Part shown: positions 26,101 to 38,100 of the stretch, one piece after another
How positions within the stretch are numbered: the stretch's first letter is position 1
How the letters are laid out: each line of letters opens with the position of its first letter
DNA from: Strigamia acuminata
Lineage: Eukaryota; Arthropoda; Chilopoda; Geophilomorpha; Linotaeniidae
DNA: 64,000 nucleotides
NCBI GenBank assembly: GCA_949358305.1
Contig: OX442315.1
Coordinates: 34,374,427 to 34,438,426 of the forward strand
Direction of reading: 5' to 3'
Position numbers and translations under genes: made by a program
Notes under the pieces: generated by a model
Databases searched by the model: none
Told to the model about the DNA's origin: nothing
The model's input: only the letters and a program-made list of their open reading frames with translations

Positions 26101-29100
26101 ATTAGTTTATTTAAAAATAAACAAATAATTTCTTATTTGAAATATTTTTTAAGCTTAGCGCTTGTGGCTGTGAGTCACTAAGGGATGTTGGTTGTCATGG
26201 CAACTCCCTTCGCACATGCTTGAAGCACGTGACTTTTATAGCCGCCATTTTTATTTTTTAGCGGCTTGTGTTTGAAGTCAGGAAAAGTGAAATTACTCAA
26301 TTTTTCTGACTTAAACACTTGGTAAAAATTTATTCTAATAATTTACCCGTTGTTGAAGCGTCAATTGAACGTCTTCATTTGCCCCTTCCATGGGCATTTC
26401 TCCGTCCGCCTGGAGTTGGATCGCTTCCTCGTCCATTCTCTTTCGTTTTCCGGTAATTTCGGAAATTCTTTCGTCTTGAAAGAGAAATAATACATAAATC
26501 TTATGTTTTATCAAATTTTTCATACAGAAAAATTACTTACGATCAGGTTGTCGAACTATTCGGGTCGTAACGTAGGCGATGCGATGCATACACTCTCGAA
26601 ACTTTTGAAAAAGTGACTAAGTTCGTTGATTGCAAACACGAACTTGGATTAGAGACGCTTTGTGACGTCACTAATTATAACGTATGATTAACGTTGTCAT
26701 TCGAGTGGGTACTACGAATGACGTCACGAGATTGCTTTCTCGGATCTTTTGGGTAAACCCAAAAGGTGAAAGACAACACTATGTCTTGGCTCGCGGAACG
26801 CGAGATCTCAAGTTGTACTTTGACTTTCGCGAAGTACAATCCAACTTGTTTAGATTGTCATCAGCATCGTCTCCAATGTCAGATGAGTTATATACTTCAT
26901 TGTTTGAAATTTTCTCTTTTTCTAAAAACATTTCCTTTTCTAGATTTTCATCAAGAGAAACATTTTCAAGTCGCTGGTTTATTTCATCGACTTCGTTATT
27001 TTTGAGTTTCGATTTTTTACTCGATTCCGTGTTTTCGACAGGAATTTTGGATAATTTAGCATCATCCAAGGTATTAACAATATTCTTTGTTTTTTGACCC
27101 ACTTCCTCCCCTTCCAGCCAAATTTCTTGGTTGAAAACGGGAAAGTACGGCATTAATTCAGTGCCGTGAACAGCTGGATAAATTTTATTATCACTCAGCC
27201 GTCGAAGTTGAAAGGCGCCTCCTTGTAACCTTTTGATAATTACATAAGGCCCATTCCTTTTCGGTGAAATGCCTGCTGCTATTCCTTTAGCGGCATTTGA
27301 GAGAATATGAGACTCTCGCCAGACTAAATCATTTTGTCTGAAGTTGTCGAATTTCTTATCTGATTTTTCAGCTTCGACACGGCGTCTCAAATCTAAGACG
27401 TGAGACATCATATGCTGATACGTCTCTGCAATTATTGTTTCTAATTTCTGAACATATAAATGCGGATTTTTTGGATCAATGACTAAAATTCCTTCCGGAA
27501 TTCTTGGATCCCAAGGAATTCTTAATTCTCGGAAAAAATTTAAGAAAGCAGGAGAATAATCTCTGCCTCTTGTTACAGTTGTTCTCAAACTGAATGCAAA
27601 TTCGCGTAGATACTCATCCCATTGGTCATGAATATCTAAATAAATCGAAACTAAATATTTAATATCTCGATTGGTTCTCTCCACAGGATTGCTTTGTGGA
27701 TGATAAATCGATGTCGGTGTTCGCGACATGTCGAATTTTTTGCAAAATTCTTTATAGACCTGTGATCGAAATTGTGGTCCATTATCACTTATGATTTGTC
27801 TCGGAAATCCGAAAGTCATTGATAAGTGATAAATTGTGTTGGCAACTTTTATTGCCGTTGGATTACACATTGGAAATAATTCGGGCCAATGTGTAGCGAC
27901 ATCTACGATGACGCAAATGTGGGTATTGTTTTTTCTGGTTCTTGGTTTGGGACCAGACAAATCCACACTGAGGCAGTCAAATGGTCCAAATGGTCCAATT
28001 TGAGCGCCTTCAATTTCGGTCTTTGATCTCGGCTTACATGCCTGACATCCTTGACAATGTTGAATAAAACGTGTAATATCACGTTTCATACCTTTCCAGG
28101 TATAAACTCTTCGAGTTCGGTACATTGTCCTCGCAATGCCTGGGTGGCCGGACAGTGGATGTCCGTGCATCAACCAAATGATTTTATAAATCAATTTTCT
28201 TGGCACAACAACTTTAAGTGCCCTACCATCCTCTCCCAATTCATCGGTGGAGGTAGGATGATAATGGAGTAGCATATCTTCTTCAATGAGATAAGTACTC
28301 GCGTGTCTTTCAAAGTTTCTTCTTTGAAGACGAGTTACTATGTAACTTGGATATTGCTTGTTTAGCAAGTAATTGCGAATATGTTGGCAAAATTCGTCTG
28401 CTTTTTGCGCTGCAATAATGTCATCTCTCGTTGGAGGATCACATTCTAATTGCTTCGCAATTTTAGCTGCAAATGCTTTAATTAAAACATTTGTTGTTGG
28501 CAGCTCGAATTTTTTAGCCATCATAGCTCTTAATTCGACGTCAGGGGTTCCTGACGGATCATGCATGTTAATACAAAAATTAATTAATGCTTGATCGTCG
28601 TCATTAACTATTATTGACTTGGGTAATTCGTTCAATTTTCCCATTTGCCAACTTCGGCAAGGAGATGGACAATATGATAATAAATCATCATTATCGCCAT
28701 CGTCTTCTGGTTCGTCAGGTGCGCTGACAGGTGCACGTGACAATGCGTCTGCTATTACATTCAGCGGACCTTTGACGTATTGTATTTCGAACGAATACGC
28801 CATTAGCTCCATTTGCCAACGAGCTAATCTGCCCGACGGGTCAGATAACGACATCAACCACTTAAGTGCTTGGTGATCCGTTTGTACAGTGAATGTAGTG
28901 TACTCTAAGTATGGGCGAAATTTGCGTAATCCCCATACTACTGCGAGACATTCTAATTCTGTCACAGTATAATTCTTTTCAGCGGGTTGCAAGCTTCTGC
29001 TTGCATACACGCATGGCATTTCGACTTCTTGGCCATCCACAATTTTCTTTTGTGTAAGGGCTGCACCCAACCCTTGTTTACTGGCGTCAGTATGAACAAT

Positions 29101-32100
29101 AAATGGCATGTACAAGTCAGGCATCTTCATTGTTTCAGCATTCGTAAGCAGGTCTTTTATTGCGTCGAATGCTGCTTGATGATGCAGTTCCCAATCGAAC
29201 TCCGCATCTTTCTTCAAGAGTGGCCTTAGTGGTTCTGCCACTGTGGCCAAATTCTTGATTAGGCGGTGAAAGAAATTCACCATGCCTAGAAATCTTTGTA
29301 ATTCCTTAAGATTGGTAGGAGCAGGAAATTGCGTAATTGCAGCGACTTTTTTAGGGTCTACTGCAAGTCCTTCTACTCCTACTTTGTAGCCTAGAAAAAT
29401 TAATTCCTTTCTACAGAGATGCGTCTTGCCAGGGTGCGCATGTAAATTAGCTTCTGCCAATTTTTTAAACACTATATCTAAATGTTTAATGTGTTCTTCG
29501 AACGATTTGGATACAACAATTATGTCATCCAAATATGCCCATGCAAATTTTCTGTAAACGTCACCCAAAACTTTTTCCATTAATTCTTGGAAGGTAGTTG
29601 GTGCGTTTACTAATCCGAAAGGCATGACTAAAAACATTAGTCTTCCCATTGGGCTCCAGAAGGCAGTTTTTTCTCTGTCTTCAGGGCGCAATTCTATCTG
29701 CCAATATCCCTTGGTCAGATCTATAGTACTGACCCACTCGAATTCTCCGATTTCTCGCAGAATTTCCTCAATTGTTGGCATTTGAGGTGGGTTGTACTTA
29801 GTATGTGTATTGATGGGGCGAAAATCAATGCACAAGCGTGGGTCGTTTCCTGGTCGCATGACTAGGACTGGCCTCATTCCGTAATCGCCTTCAGCTTTGA
29901 CGACTACGCCTTTGTCAATCATGTCTTGACAAAGTTGTCTGATTATTTCCCTTTTTTGAGGGTTTATGCTCTTAAAGGGGACACGGATGGGTTTCTCCGT
30001 GTCAAGCTCAATTTTGTGCTTAACCAGGTGTGTTTTACCTGGATCTTTAGAAATAATCCTTTTATGTTTGGATAACATCTTTTCTAATAATTTGGATTGC
30101 TCCAAATTTAAGTTAGCTTCTTTGACTAACTTTTGGATGAAATTCTCTTCATCAATTTTGCTTTGAGTTACACTTGCAGCGTAAGCTTTTGCAAAGGTCA
30201 CAAATGAGGAATCGGGTTCCTCTATTTTCTCCAAATAACGATCCAGCAACGCTTGTGGAATGTAGGGTAAATCTGCATCCACAGGTTGCGTGAAATTCCA
30301 AGACATCGTCTGTGGATTAGGTTGGATTTTTAATTTATTCATAAAATCGCAACCCAATAGTACCATTGGATACTTATTTGGTATTACGATGAACGGATGA
30401 CGTAACGTGCCATGTGTCCATCGAAATGAAAGATGAATGGTTCCATCTGGAGTGACTTCTTCACTTGCCGTCGTGACTCTGACACCAGGTCCGATAGGTC
30501 GTAGATATTTTTCTAGACCTAATTGATTAATAACTGAAGTGGCTAGGAAGCTTTTATTTGCTCCTGAGTCCAACATTCCGGTTATTACACCTTTTAACGT
30601 TTCTAACTTTAACGTCGGAAGGTCTTGGCTGTTTGGTATTCCAGCCACTTTGCACTCAAACTTGCGCAATTTATGAGGAATTGTAATTGGAGGCTCCAAA
30701 GGCAATTCATCTAATAACTCATTGGTATCAAGAGTTGTAGTTGCAAATAACTTAATGCATTCCTCAATTCCAGGTGTCTCTGGAACTGAGCTTGGTCTAT
30801 CGTCTTTAACTTCGACTTTATCTTGAATATTGGAAGTGTCTTCTTCAGTCGGGGTTTCGCCGACAATCTCCTTTTTTACATCAAGAGATCCATTTTCTTT
30901 TAGTTCAGTTTGACGAATTAATTCATCAATAGCTTCTCCAACATCTTCCATTATCTTCAGATTTTCATTCTCTGATTCCGATTTCGGAGGTGACGCAGCG
31001 TCCACTAGACCTGATGGATCTGCGTCTACAAGTTTTTTCGAAACATGTCAGTTATGATCTTGACTGCTTTTTCAAACTCAGCTGTTGACACTGGTTTGTC
31101 CTTTTTAGAGGAAGGGCAGTCTTTTTGCCAATGCCCTAATTTTTTGCATAAATTGCATGGATCAGTGGCAGGCGATTTCTTTTTCGTTGCTGCTGGCGAG
31201 GCAGAACGAGAACGAGCGTCAGACCGGCGCTCTGGCGACACCGCGGGTGATTTTGAATTCCTTTCGGTATTCACCTTTGATGCGTCAAATGAAACATTTT
31301 TTGGTTTCATTTTTGGCTTCCATTTGCCTGCAACGGGGTTATTTTTTGCTAACAGCGCCGCTGCTTTGGCTAATAAAGCCAACGTCTCATCTCCTGCTTC
31401 CTCCTCCTCTTCAGCTTCTTCAGCTTCAGACGACGGAGTTTCAGCTCCAGTTATATTTGCATGTAACTTAGGAACTGAATGAGGATTTTTGACGTCCTTT
31501 TTGGAAGATTCTTTTTTCGAACTCTTCTCATCCACTTCGTCTAGAAAGTCTTCGTAACTAGGTGGCTGCAACAATTTCAAACCATTAAAGGTTTCATTGT
31601 TTTGCTCAGCGAGTCTTTTCTCTCGCTTTAAGTACGCTGACCTTTCGCTTTCTGTAAGGTAAGCTTTGTACTTTTCGTCAATGCGCAATTGATTGACTTC
31701 CATGAACTCGTTTAACTCGGAGAATTTCCCCGGGTCGGGAGCGTCCGACATCATCAGAATATTTTTACTATATTCTGTGAGGCCAGCTCTAAACTGATCA
31801 TCTGCTGTTGCATCAGTAACAGCATGTGGCATTCTGCCAAGCAGATTCTCTGCTCTTAGCATGTACGAATGTAAGCTTTCGCCTTTTCGTTGCTTAAGAC
31901 ATCTCCAAAGCGTCTTGATGTCTTCGCTCGATTCACCAAATTTAAACATAAATTGTTTAACGAAGTCATCCCACTTCGTGAAGTCTTTCCTGCGAAACCA
32001 CTCCTTGACACCGCCAACTAGTATTCTTGGTACTAGATGGGCCAATGCACCTTCACAGCTAAAACTGTGAACTTTGCCTAGTTCGAATATTTCCAGCAAG

Positions 32101-35100
32101 AGGTTTGACCCTGCTTGCCAATTTCCATTATAGGCATGTGGGATAACTCGATCCCATCTAATGAACTTTTCATCTGTTGTTTGATGAGTCCATTTATCAG
32201 AAGTAAATTCACTTATTTTTTGCAAAATAATTTTATCCCTTCTGCTTTTTCGCTGTTGTTGAGCATTTTGCCTCAACAACTGGTCAATCTCATCTTTCGT
32301 GTAAAAATCGGGTCTTTGAGTTCTACTACGTGTTCTGTGACGAGATCGCCCTCTCACACTGGGACGTGAGGAATCTGTATCTGACGCAGATTCATGATTC
32401 GGATTTGGCGGCGGATCAGGGTCCGGAGGATCGTCGCCATCTGGCGGACGACGGTCTCCATTTGGTGGTCCCCTTCCATTTCGATTGCCATTCGAATTGT
32501 GGTCACGTGAGTGGCCACCTCCATGTCCATCTGAACTGTCTCCACCTGGTGGGTCACCACCTGGCGGATTTCCACGGTATCTCGGCCCATCACGGATGTC
32601 GTTGTGACAATCTCGTTTTGGTGAGCCTTCTCGCGGATTATCGTGTGACCGTCCACGATCGTGTGGTTTCTCACGTTCTTTATTCTTTTTCGCCAGCAAT
32701 CCAATTAATTGGTCACTATTGCTAAAGAATCTATCCGAATTTTGCGGAACTTTTGGGGAATGATATTCGGTCGGGTCTGGTTGTCGCTTTCTCTTTTTGC
32801 GACTGTGATGACTATTACGGCTTCCACGACTACTGCGTGAGTCATCGCTGTCAGTCCAACTTGATTGTCGACTGACTTTTGGTTTAGCTGATGTTAAATC
32901 AATCAACTCAGGTGATTTGGAAGCACCTTTTTGCAAAACTGGGGCTGGCTTTGCAAAATTATCTTCGCCACAAACGTCTTGTACTTTTTGTACGACTACT
33001 GCAAAGTTTTCTTGTACCGTCAATAGATCTGCGCGAAGAATCTCGTTTTCACGAGCTTGCGCAGCTAAGTCGGCACGTAATAACTGCTCTGCAGTACTTT
33101 GACTTTTGGCGGCTTGACCAGCATCAATTACAGACTGCTGTCGAGCGAGAAATACTTCGTTTTCTCGTTGTGCTAATCTCTTAGCTCTTGCTGCTTGCTC
33201 TGCAGCATGATTCTCGTAATTTCGAGAAGTGGAGGGAATTTCTTCCCTCGCTCGAACTGGGGCGGTTAGTTCGGCAGTCATTAAATTTGTGTTGGCTTCT
33301 CGCAAATTTGCGTTGGCCAATCTCAAATTTTCATTAGCAATTTCTAAATCTTTTTGTGCTTGATTTAGTTGCTCGAGCCTTTGTTGTTGCTCTTCGTCAG
33401 TAATTAGCCAGGAAGCTTTTTCCTGCTCTAATTGTAACAACTTAACATGGTCATTCGCACGTTGTTGTTTTAGTTCGGCATTTTGCTGATGCATTTCTGC
33501 ACGCATTCGCTCGAACTCTGCTTGCAAGCTTGTTCTGACGATTTCAACGTCTTTTTGACTTTGTTTGCGAACCATAGCTTTGTGGATTTGTTCCACAGTC
33601 ATTTCGCTAGTGACTATTACTCCCTCGAGCCTAGCTTGCTCACGGAGTGCGTCCATCATGGTAACACGCACGGGAGAATGAGAAACTTCCATATTGGAGT
33701 TCTCAGAATCTTGTTGTGCTGCACCTTGAACCGGTGATGAATTCAGCGAGTGCTCTGCACTTGATGATTGAATTCGTAAATTCAAATCATCGTTTTGCGA
33801 CTTGGAACGGCCACTTCCAGTTGGATTGTTTAAGTCCAACTGGCCGCTGGGCGGGGATGGCTGTTGTCGCTCCAACGCTTGCGTGAATTCATTCACGATT
33901 AACTGTGCCGAGTTACAGTTAGCTGTTTGATCCATGGCTTCAAACAATTCTTGTGACTCAGTCACTTCTTGATCCACGACTGGTAGATCGATCGCCACTC
34001 GTCTCTTCGCCGGCCTTCCTCTCGGTCTCTTCTCTGAAGGAGTCGCCATTTTTCAATGAGGATAAAGAAAGGATAGAGAAGAAAGATAAGCAAGATAAAA
34101 ATGGCGGGTAAATTTTAACTAACAAAGTTATACAATGACTATCCCGGACGGGCCCCCACGTGCTGCGATCCGGGTTTTTATCCACTTAATTTCTAATAAA
34201 TTAAGCAGAAACCGCAGGTGAATGCTATAAAAGACTTACAATCGGCGGCCTTAAATTATCTAGGGGTTAAGTTTAAGGAAAAGAAATAAAAAGACAGTTT
34301 TATTAATAAAAATCACAAATATGTATTTATTCGTTTAAATTACAATGACTAGTTAAAAATATCACAATGGCGACAAGTCGCGAAATGAAATGAGCGGGAA
34401 CAATGGAAGGGCTTGCAACGACTGTTGCAAGCTACAAAGCGCTAAAATGGCGCTTAAACAACACACAGTTGTTAGGCGAAGGCGAATTGTCTTCGTTTGC
34501 TGAACTCACGAACGATGGTCGAAGACGATGGTTCTCGTGGGCTCCTTCTACGGCTCGTGCGACGGCTCGGCGGCGGTGGTTGACGGCTGTAGGCGTCCGG
34601 CTCTCGTACGATGGCGGTGGCTGTCGTTCGCGCGGCAGCGACGGCGATGGTTCACGATCGTCGGGAAACTTCTTCTTCTCGTTTGCTGGAATTAGCTACG
34701 GCTAATTCAAGCAGAATTGCTGGCTTTGTGCTTTGGGTGGCACAAAGATAGCAGGTGAAACTGAGTTACAACGGTCCTCTATCAATACGTATTGTCGGAG
34801 CAGATATCGCAGTGATGTTGAGGTTGTTGTTGTATTTTTCAGAGTCCCGATTTGAGCCAAGACGCGAGCCCAGCACGCTTCAATATTGCGCAGAAAACCT
34901 GCGCACTTAGCTCAAATGGGTGCAACTAGTGGTTATTACACCATATTGCACCATAACGGCTAATAACCGTTTTCACCCCGGACAACCTGGGGTGATATGT
35001 GCCTAGAGAGGATTTCTCCCCTCGGTCACATGATCTGACTTGGCGTGTGCCACAGTCAAATTAATTAGAAGATAATTAATTTAATCTTCTAAGTTGGTGA

Positions 35101-38100
35101 ATATTTTGAGATCACCACAAGTGTGAACAGACTCTGCGTTGCATTTGACTAATTTTTCCTTGCGTTGCGTTGTGTCGCCCCTGGTGTGAACACAAGTGTG
35201 AACCTAGCTTTAGGCGTAATCCGGCTCAACCAATAGGAGTTTGGACAACGTTGTATCGGTTTGGAGTATAGTAAACTACTTGACGGTGCATACAGTACTA
35301 AAGTTTTATTTATTTATTCGTACAATTAAATATGTAAGCATTGGGTATCACAGTGTACTCTGTGCAGCCTGGATTGAACACAGGACAGTCCCAGAAAGTT
35401 ATCCAGACTAACAGGCTGTCCGGTATATGCACGAGTTACATTCAAGTACTGTATGCCATCGCATGTTAACAAGTAGTGCTAATTCTTGTGTTCTGTTCAT
35501 TCTTGATTGAATACACCTAACAAGGACAGTGGTACGTTTTTTGAAAGGGGGTGCACAGTGCCACTGTCTTCTTTAATTAACTTAATTTAAAGTGGTGTAA
35601 TTGCACCTTACTGCTAGTACTTATTGCCTCAAAGAATGCTTCTTGCATGGTCTAATACTCACCCATGCACCAGCCAAAGGAGTCTTGACTACACACCTAT
35701 CTCTTCACTTTGAATTGGCATTTGTATTCTGGTAAATTGTATCACTTCACCAGCAAACACAATTTAATTTTCACAAATTGAAGAAATAGCTGATATTTTA
35801 GATGACAATTTAATTCACAATACTCCTGCAAATTAAATGCGTTCCAGACTATAATACAGTCGAACCTCTTTATAATGAATCGCGATATAACGAATTTCTT
35901 CGTTGGTGGGCCATAGAATACCACGTTAAAAAAATTAGTTGTAGCGAACTTTCGTTATAAGTAGACTACGCACGAATATTTTGTGAATGCAATTTTTGAA
36001 GTAATAGAACTGAATTTCTTTAAGCAAGATATTAAATTTTTGATTATTTCTTTAATAGTCTTATATAAAGGACTCGACTAAATACTTCCCCATTCTTGCT
36101 AATACTAATTAAGAATAAGAGCATTAACATCACCAGAAATCATGGATGCAGTAGAACTCCGATTATCCGAACAGTGGTGATTAATTTTTTATATAGATTT
36201 CTATCAATTTTTTAATCGTTTTTAACACCTTTAAACAGTTTTTAATCGATTTTTTTATTTTCATATACAGTACAGCACGTGGTGGACAAAAAACTTCCCT
36301 TTTGTTTAGCTGTTTTAAGTTTATCTATCATTATTTGCTCGGTCTATCTTTTAATACTGTTGTTAGGGTAAGACGGGAGACCGAGTCAAGATTGATATCA
36401 TTGAATCTCAATGGATTTTTATGCCACCTGGTATACTCTTTCCGCACTCAAGAAGAGCCCTGGAATCTTGGCTCCCATTGGCCTACCGTCTTCCCTCGAA
36501 TATAACGTCATGACGTTGTGTTCGAATACAACGACACCTGACGTTTTATTTGAACACTACGTCATGACGTTATATTCGTACTTTTTCATACAACTTCTGA
36601 AAAATCAGAAGTTGAGTACATTCCGATTAACAATATCAAGCTTCGTCTTGATCGTATAGCTCCTCCGCTTCATCATTGTTTAGAAAATGAATGAAAACAC
36701 AGGGTACGACAGACTTCAAACCTTTAATCTAAGTTCAAAGCTGTAAGTGTTTAACAGTAGAAATGCGACTACACGTGTTTATTCCAAATACAAAATGGCC
36801 GAAGCCCAAAAAGATTAAAATAACAAGGTGATGATTGGTTGGGCGGGGGGAGGGACGTAGCGGGCGCCACCTCGAGGCGAAGCCTAACAAAAACATACAG
36901 TAAGTTTTATATTCGTGTCCAATTCCTATCAAATTCCTATCAAATTCGTATCAAAATTTTGTCAAATGCGTGTCAAATTTGTTTTTCTGGCATCGTGCCT
37001 GTTAAAAGCGCACCCCGCAACGCTTCCCGGCATCGCACCCATCAATGCACTCGAATATAACGTCATGACGTTGTATTCGAATACAACGTCATGACGTTAT
37101 ATTGGAAGTGACGTTATATTCGAGAAATCGCTAAAACTTTCAAAAACAGCGATTTCTGAAAAAACTTTAATACAACGTCATGACGTTATATTCGAGGGAA
37201 GACGGTAGTCTGTTTACTCAGAACTGTATATAGTTATAGTTGTAGTTCTACTACAAGGAAAAGTAGTTCCCTATAATGTATTTCTGGTGTTTTGGGTCTT
37301 TTTTATGTATCACTACACAAGTGATATGGCTTGGCCAATGGGAGCCAAGATTCCAGAGCTTTTCTTGAGTGCGGAAAGAGTATAGATAAACTTAAAACAG
37401 CTAAACTGAAGGAAAGTTTTTTTTGTCCACGACTGTGCATACATGAATTAGTTCGGATAATTGATGTTTTACTGCATTTTAAGAATAATATCCAACTTTA
37501 CTGACTGCATTCATTCTGCGTATTAACAAACTAAAAAATCTTAGAAAAAATGTAGCAATTTTATTGCAAGTAGTATTTTAAGTTAAATTACAATCAATAT
37601 AATTACAGCGTTGCATTTTCAGGCCTCAACATTACAATCTTCTAGAAGTTTCTGAAGGATCAGATGACAACCCACCGGATGATAGTGAAGAACAACTGTC
37701 GGATGGTGCTAGTCCATTGCTCAATGTTCGGCGTATCAGTATGGATCTAATGGGTGACCTTCAGGACCTCATCTTTAGGAGATGTTCAGTTAGTGACATT
37801 AGCAGTGATCCACCTGTAAGTAACAGTTCTACTTCCTTTAAAAGTAAAGGTATGCGTACATTCACAACTTTTGTAAAAATTATGACCGTATTTCCACTAT
37901 ACTCCAAACCGATACAACGTTGTCCAGACTCCTATTGGTTGAACCAGATTACGCCTAACTACGCGGAAAAGTAGTTCTGTTTATTTTCAATGAATTTCAG
38001 TGTAAAAAGTGATTAGAATGATGGATTTTATTTAATTGGTAATAAAATGTTTATTTAATTTGCTAAATCTGCTTTTTCCCCTTTTAAGCAATCAAACAGT

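Larger units (their letters stand above)
22783..35119 (-). mobile_element. Complete Ty3/gypsy LTR retrotransposon, 12.3 kb
   Basis: Two 959-bp LTRs (TG...CA) with no difference seen between them, flanked by the 4-bp target repeat AGTG (22779-22782, 35120-35123). In the element's own (minus) direction the order is: 5' LTR, tRNA-type primer site, gag, frameshift signal, pol (protease, RT, RNase H, integrase: Ty3/gypsy order), a third spliced gene, polypurine tract, 3' LTR. All frames are open, so it looks young and perhaps active. It sits antisense in the large DENND1 intron. Confidence 0.95.
22431..35210. mobile_element. Second MITE nested in the first, itself split by the retrotransposon
   Basis: Inverted ends AAGCTAGGTTCACACTTGTG on both sides with TA duplications (22429-22430, 35211-35212). 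The left part is 22431-22782 and the right part 35120-35210. Confidence 0.85.
22095..35268. mobile_element. Outer MITE (TACTCC family) split by nested insertions
   Basis: Left part 22095-22430 and right part 35211-35268 form one element with ends TACTCCAAA(C/T)(C/T)GATACAACG. The same family is intact at 37900-38139, which shows how the two halves join. Everything between was inserted later. Confidence 0.8.

Noticed and set aside
32330-32725. Plus-strand histidine-rich frame opposite gag
   Set aside because: Shadow of the DG/RS-rich linker of gag.
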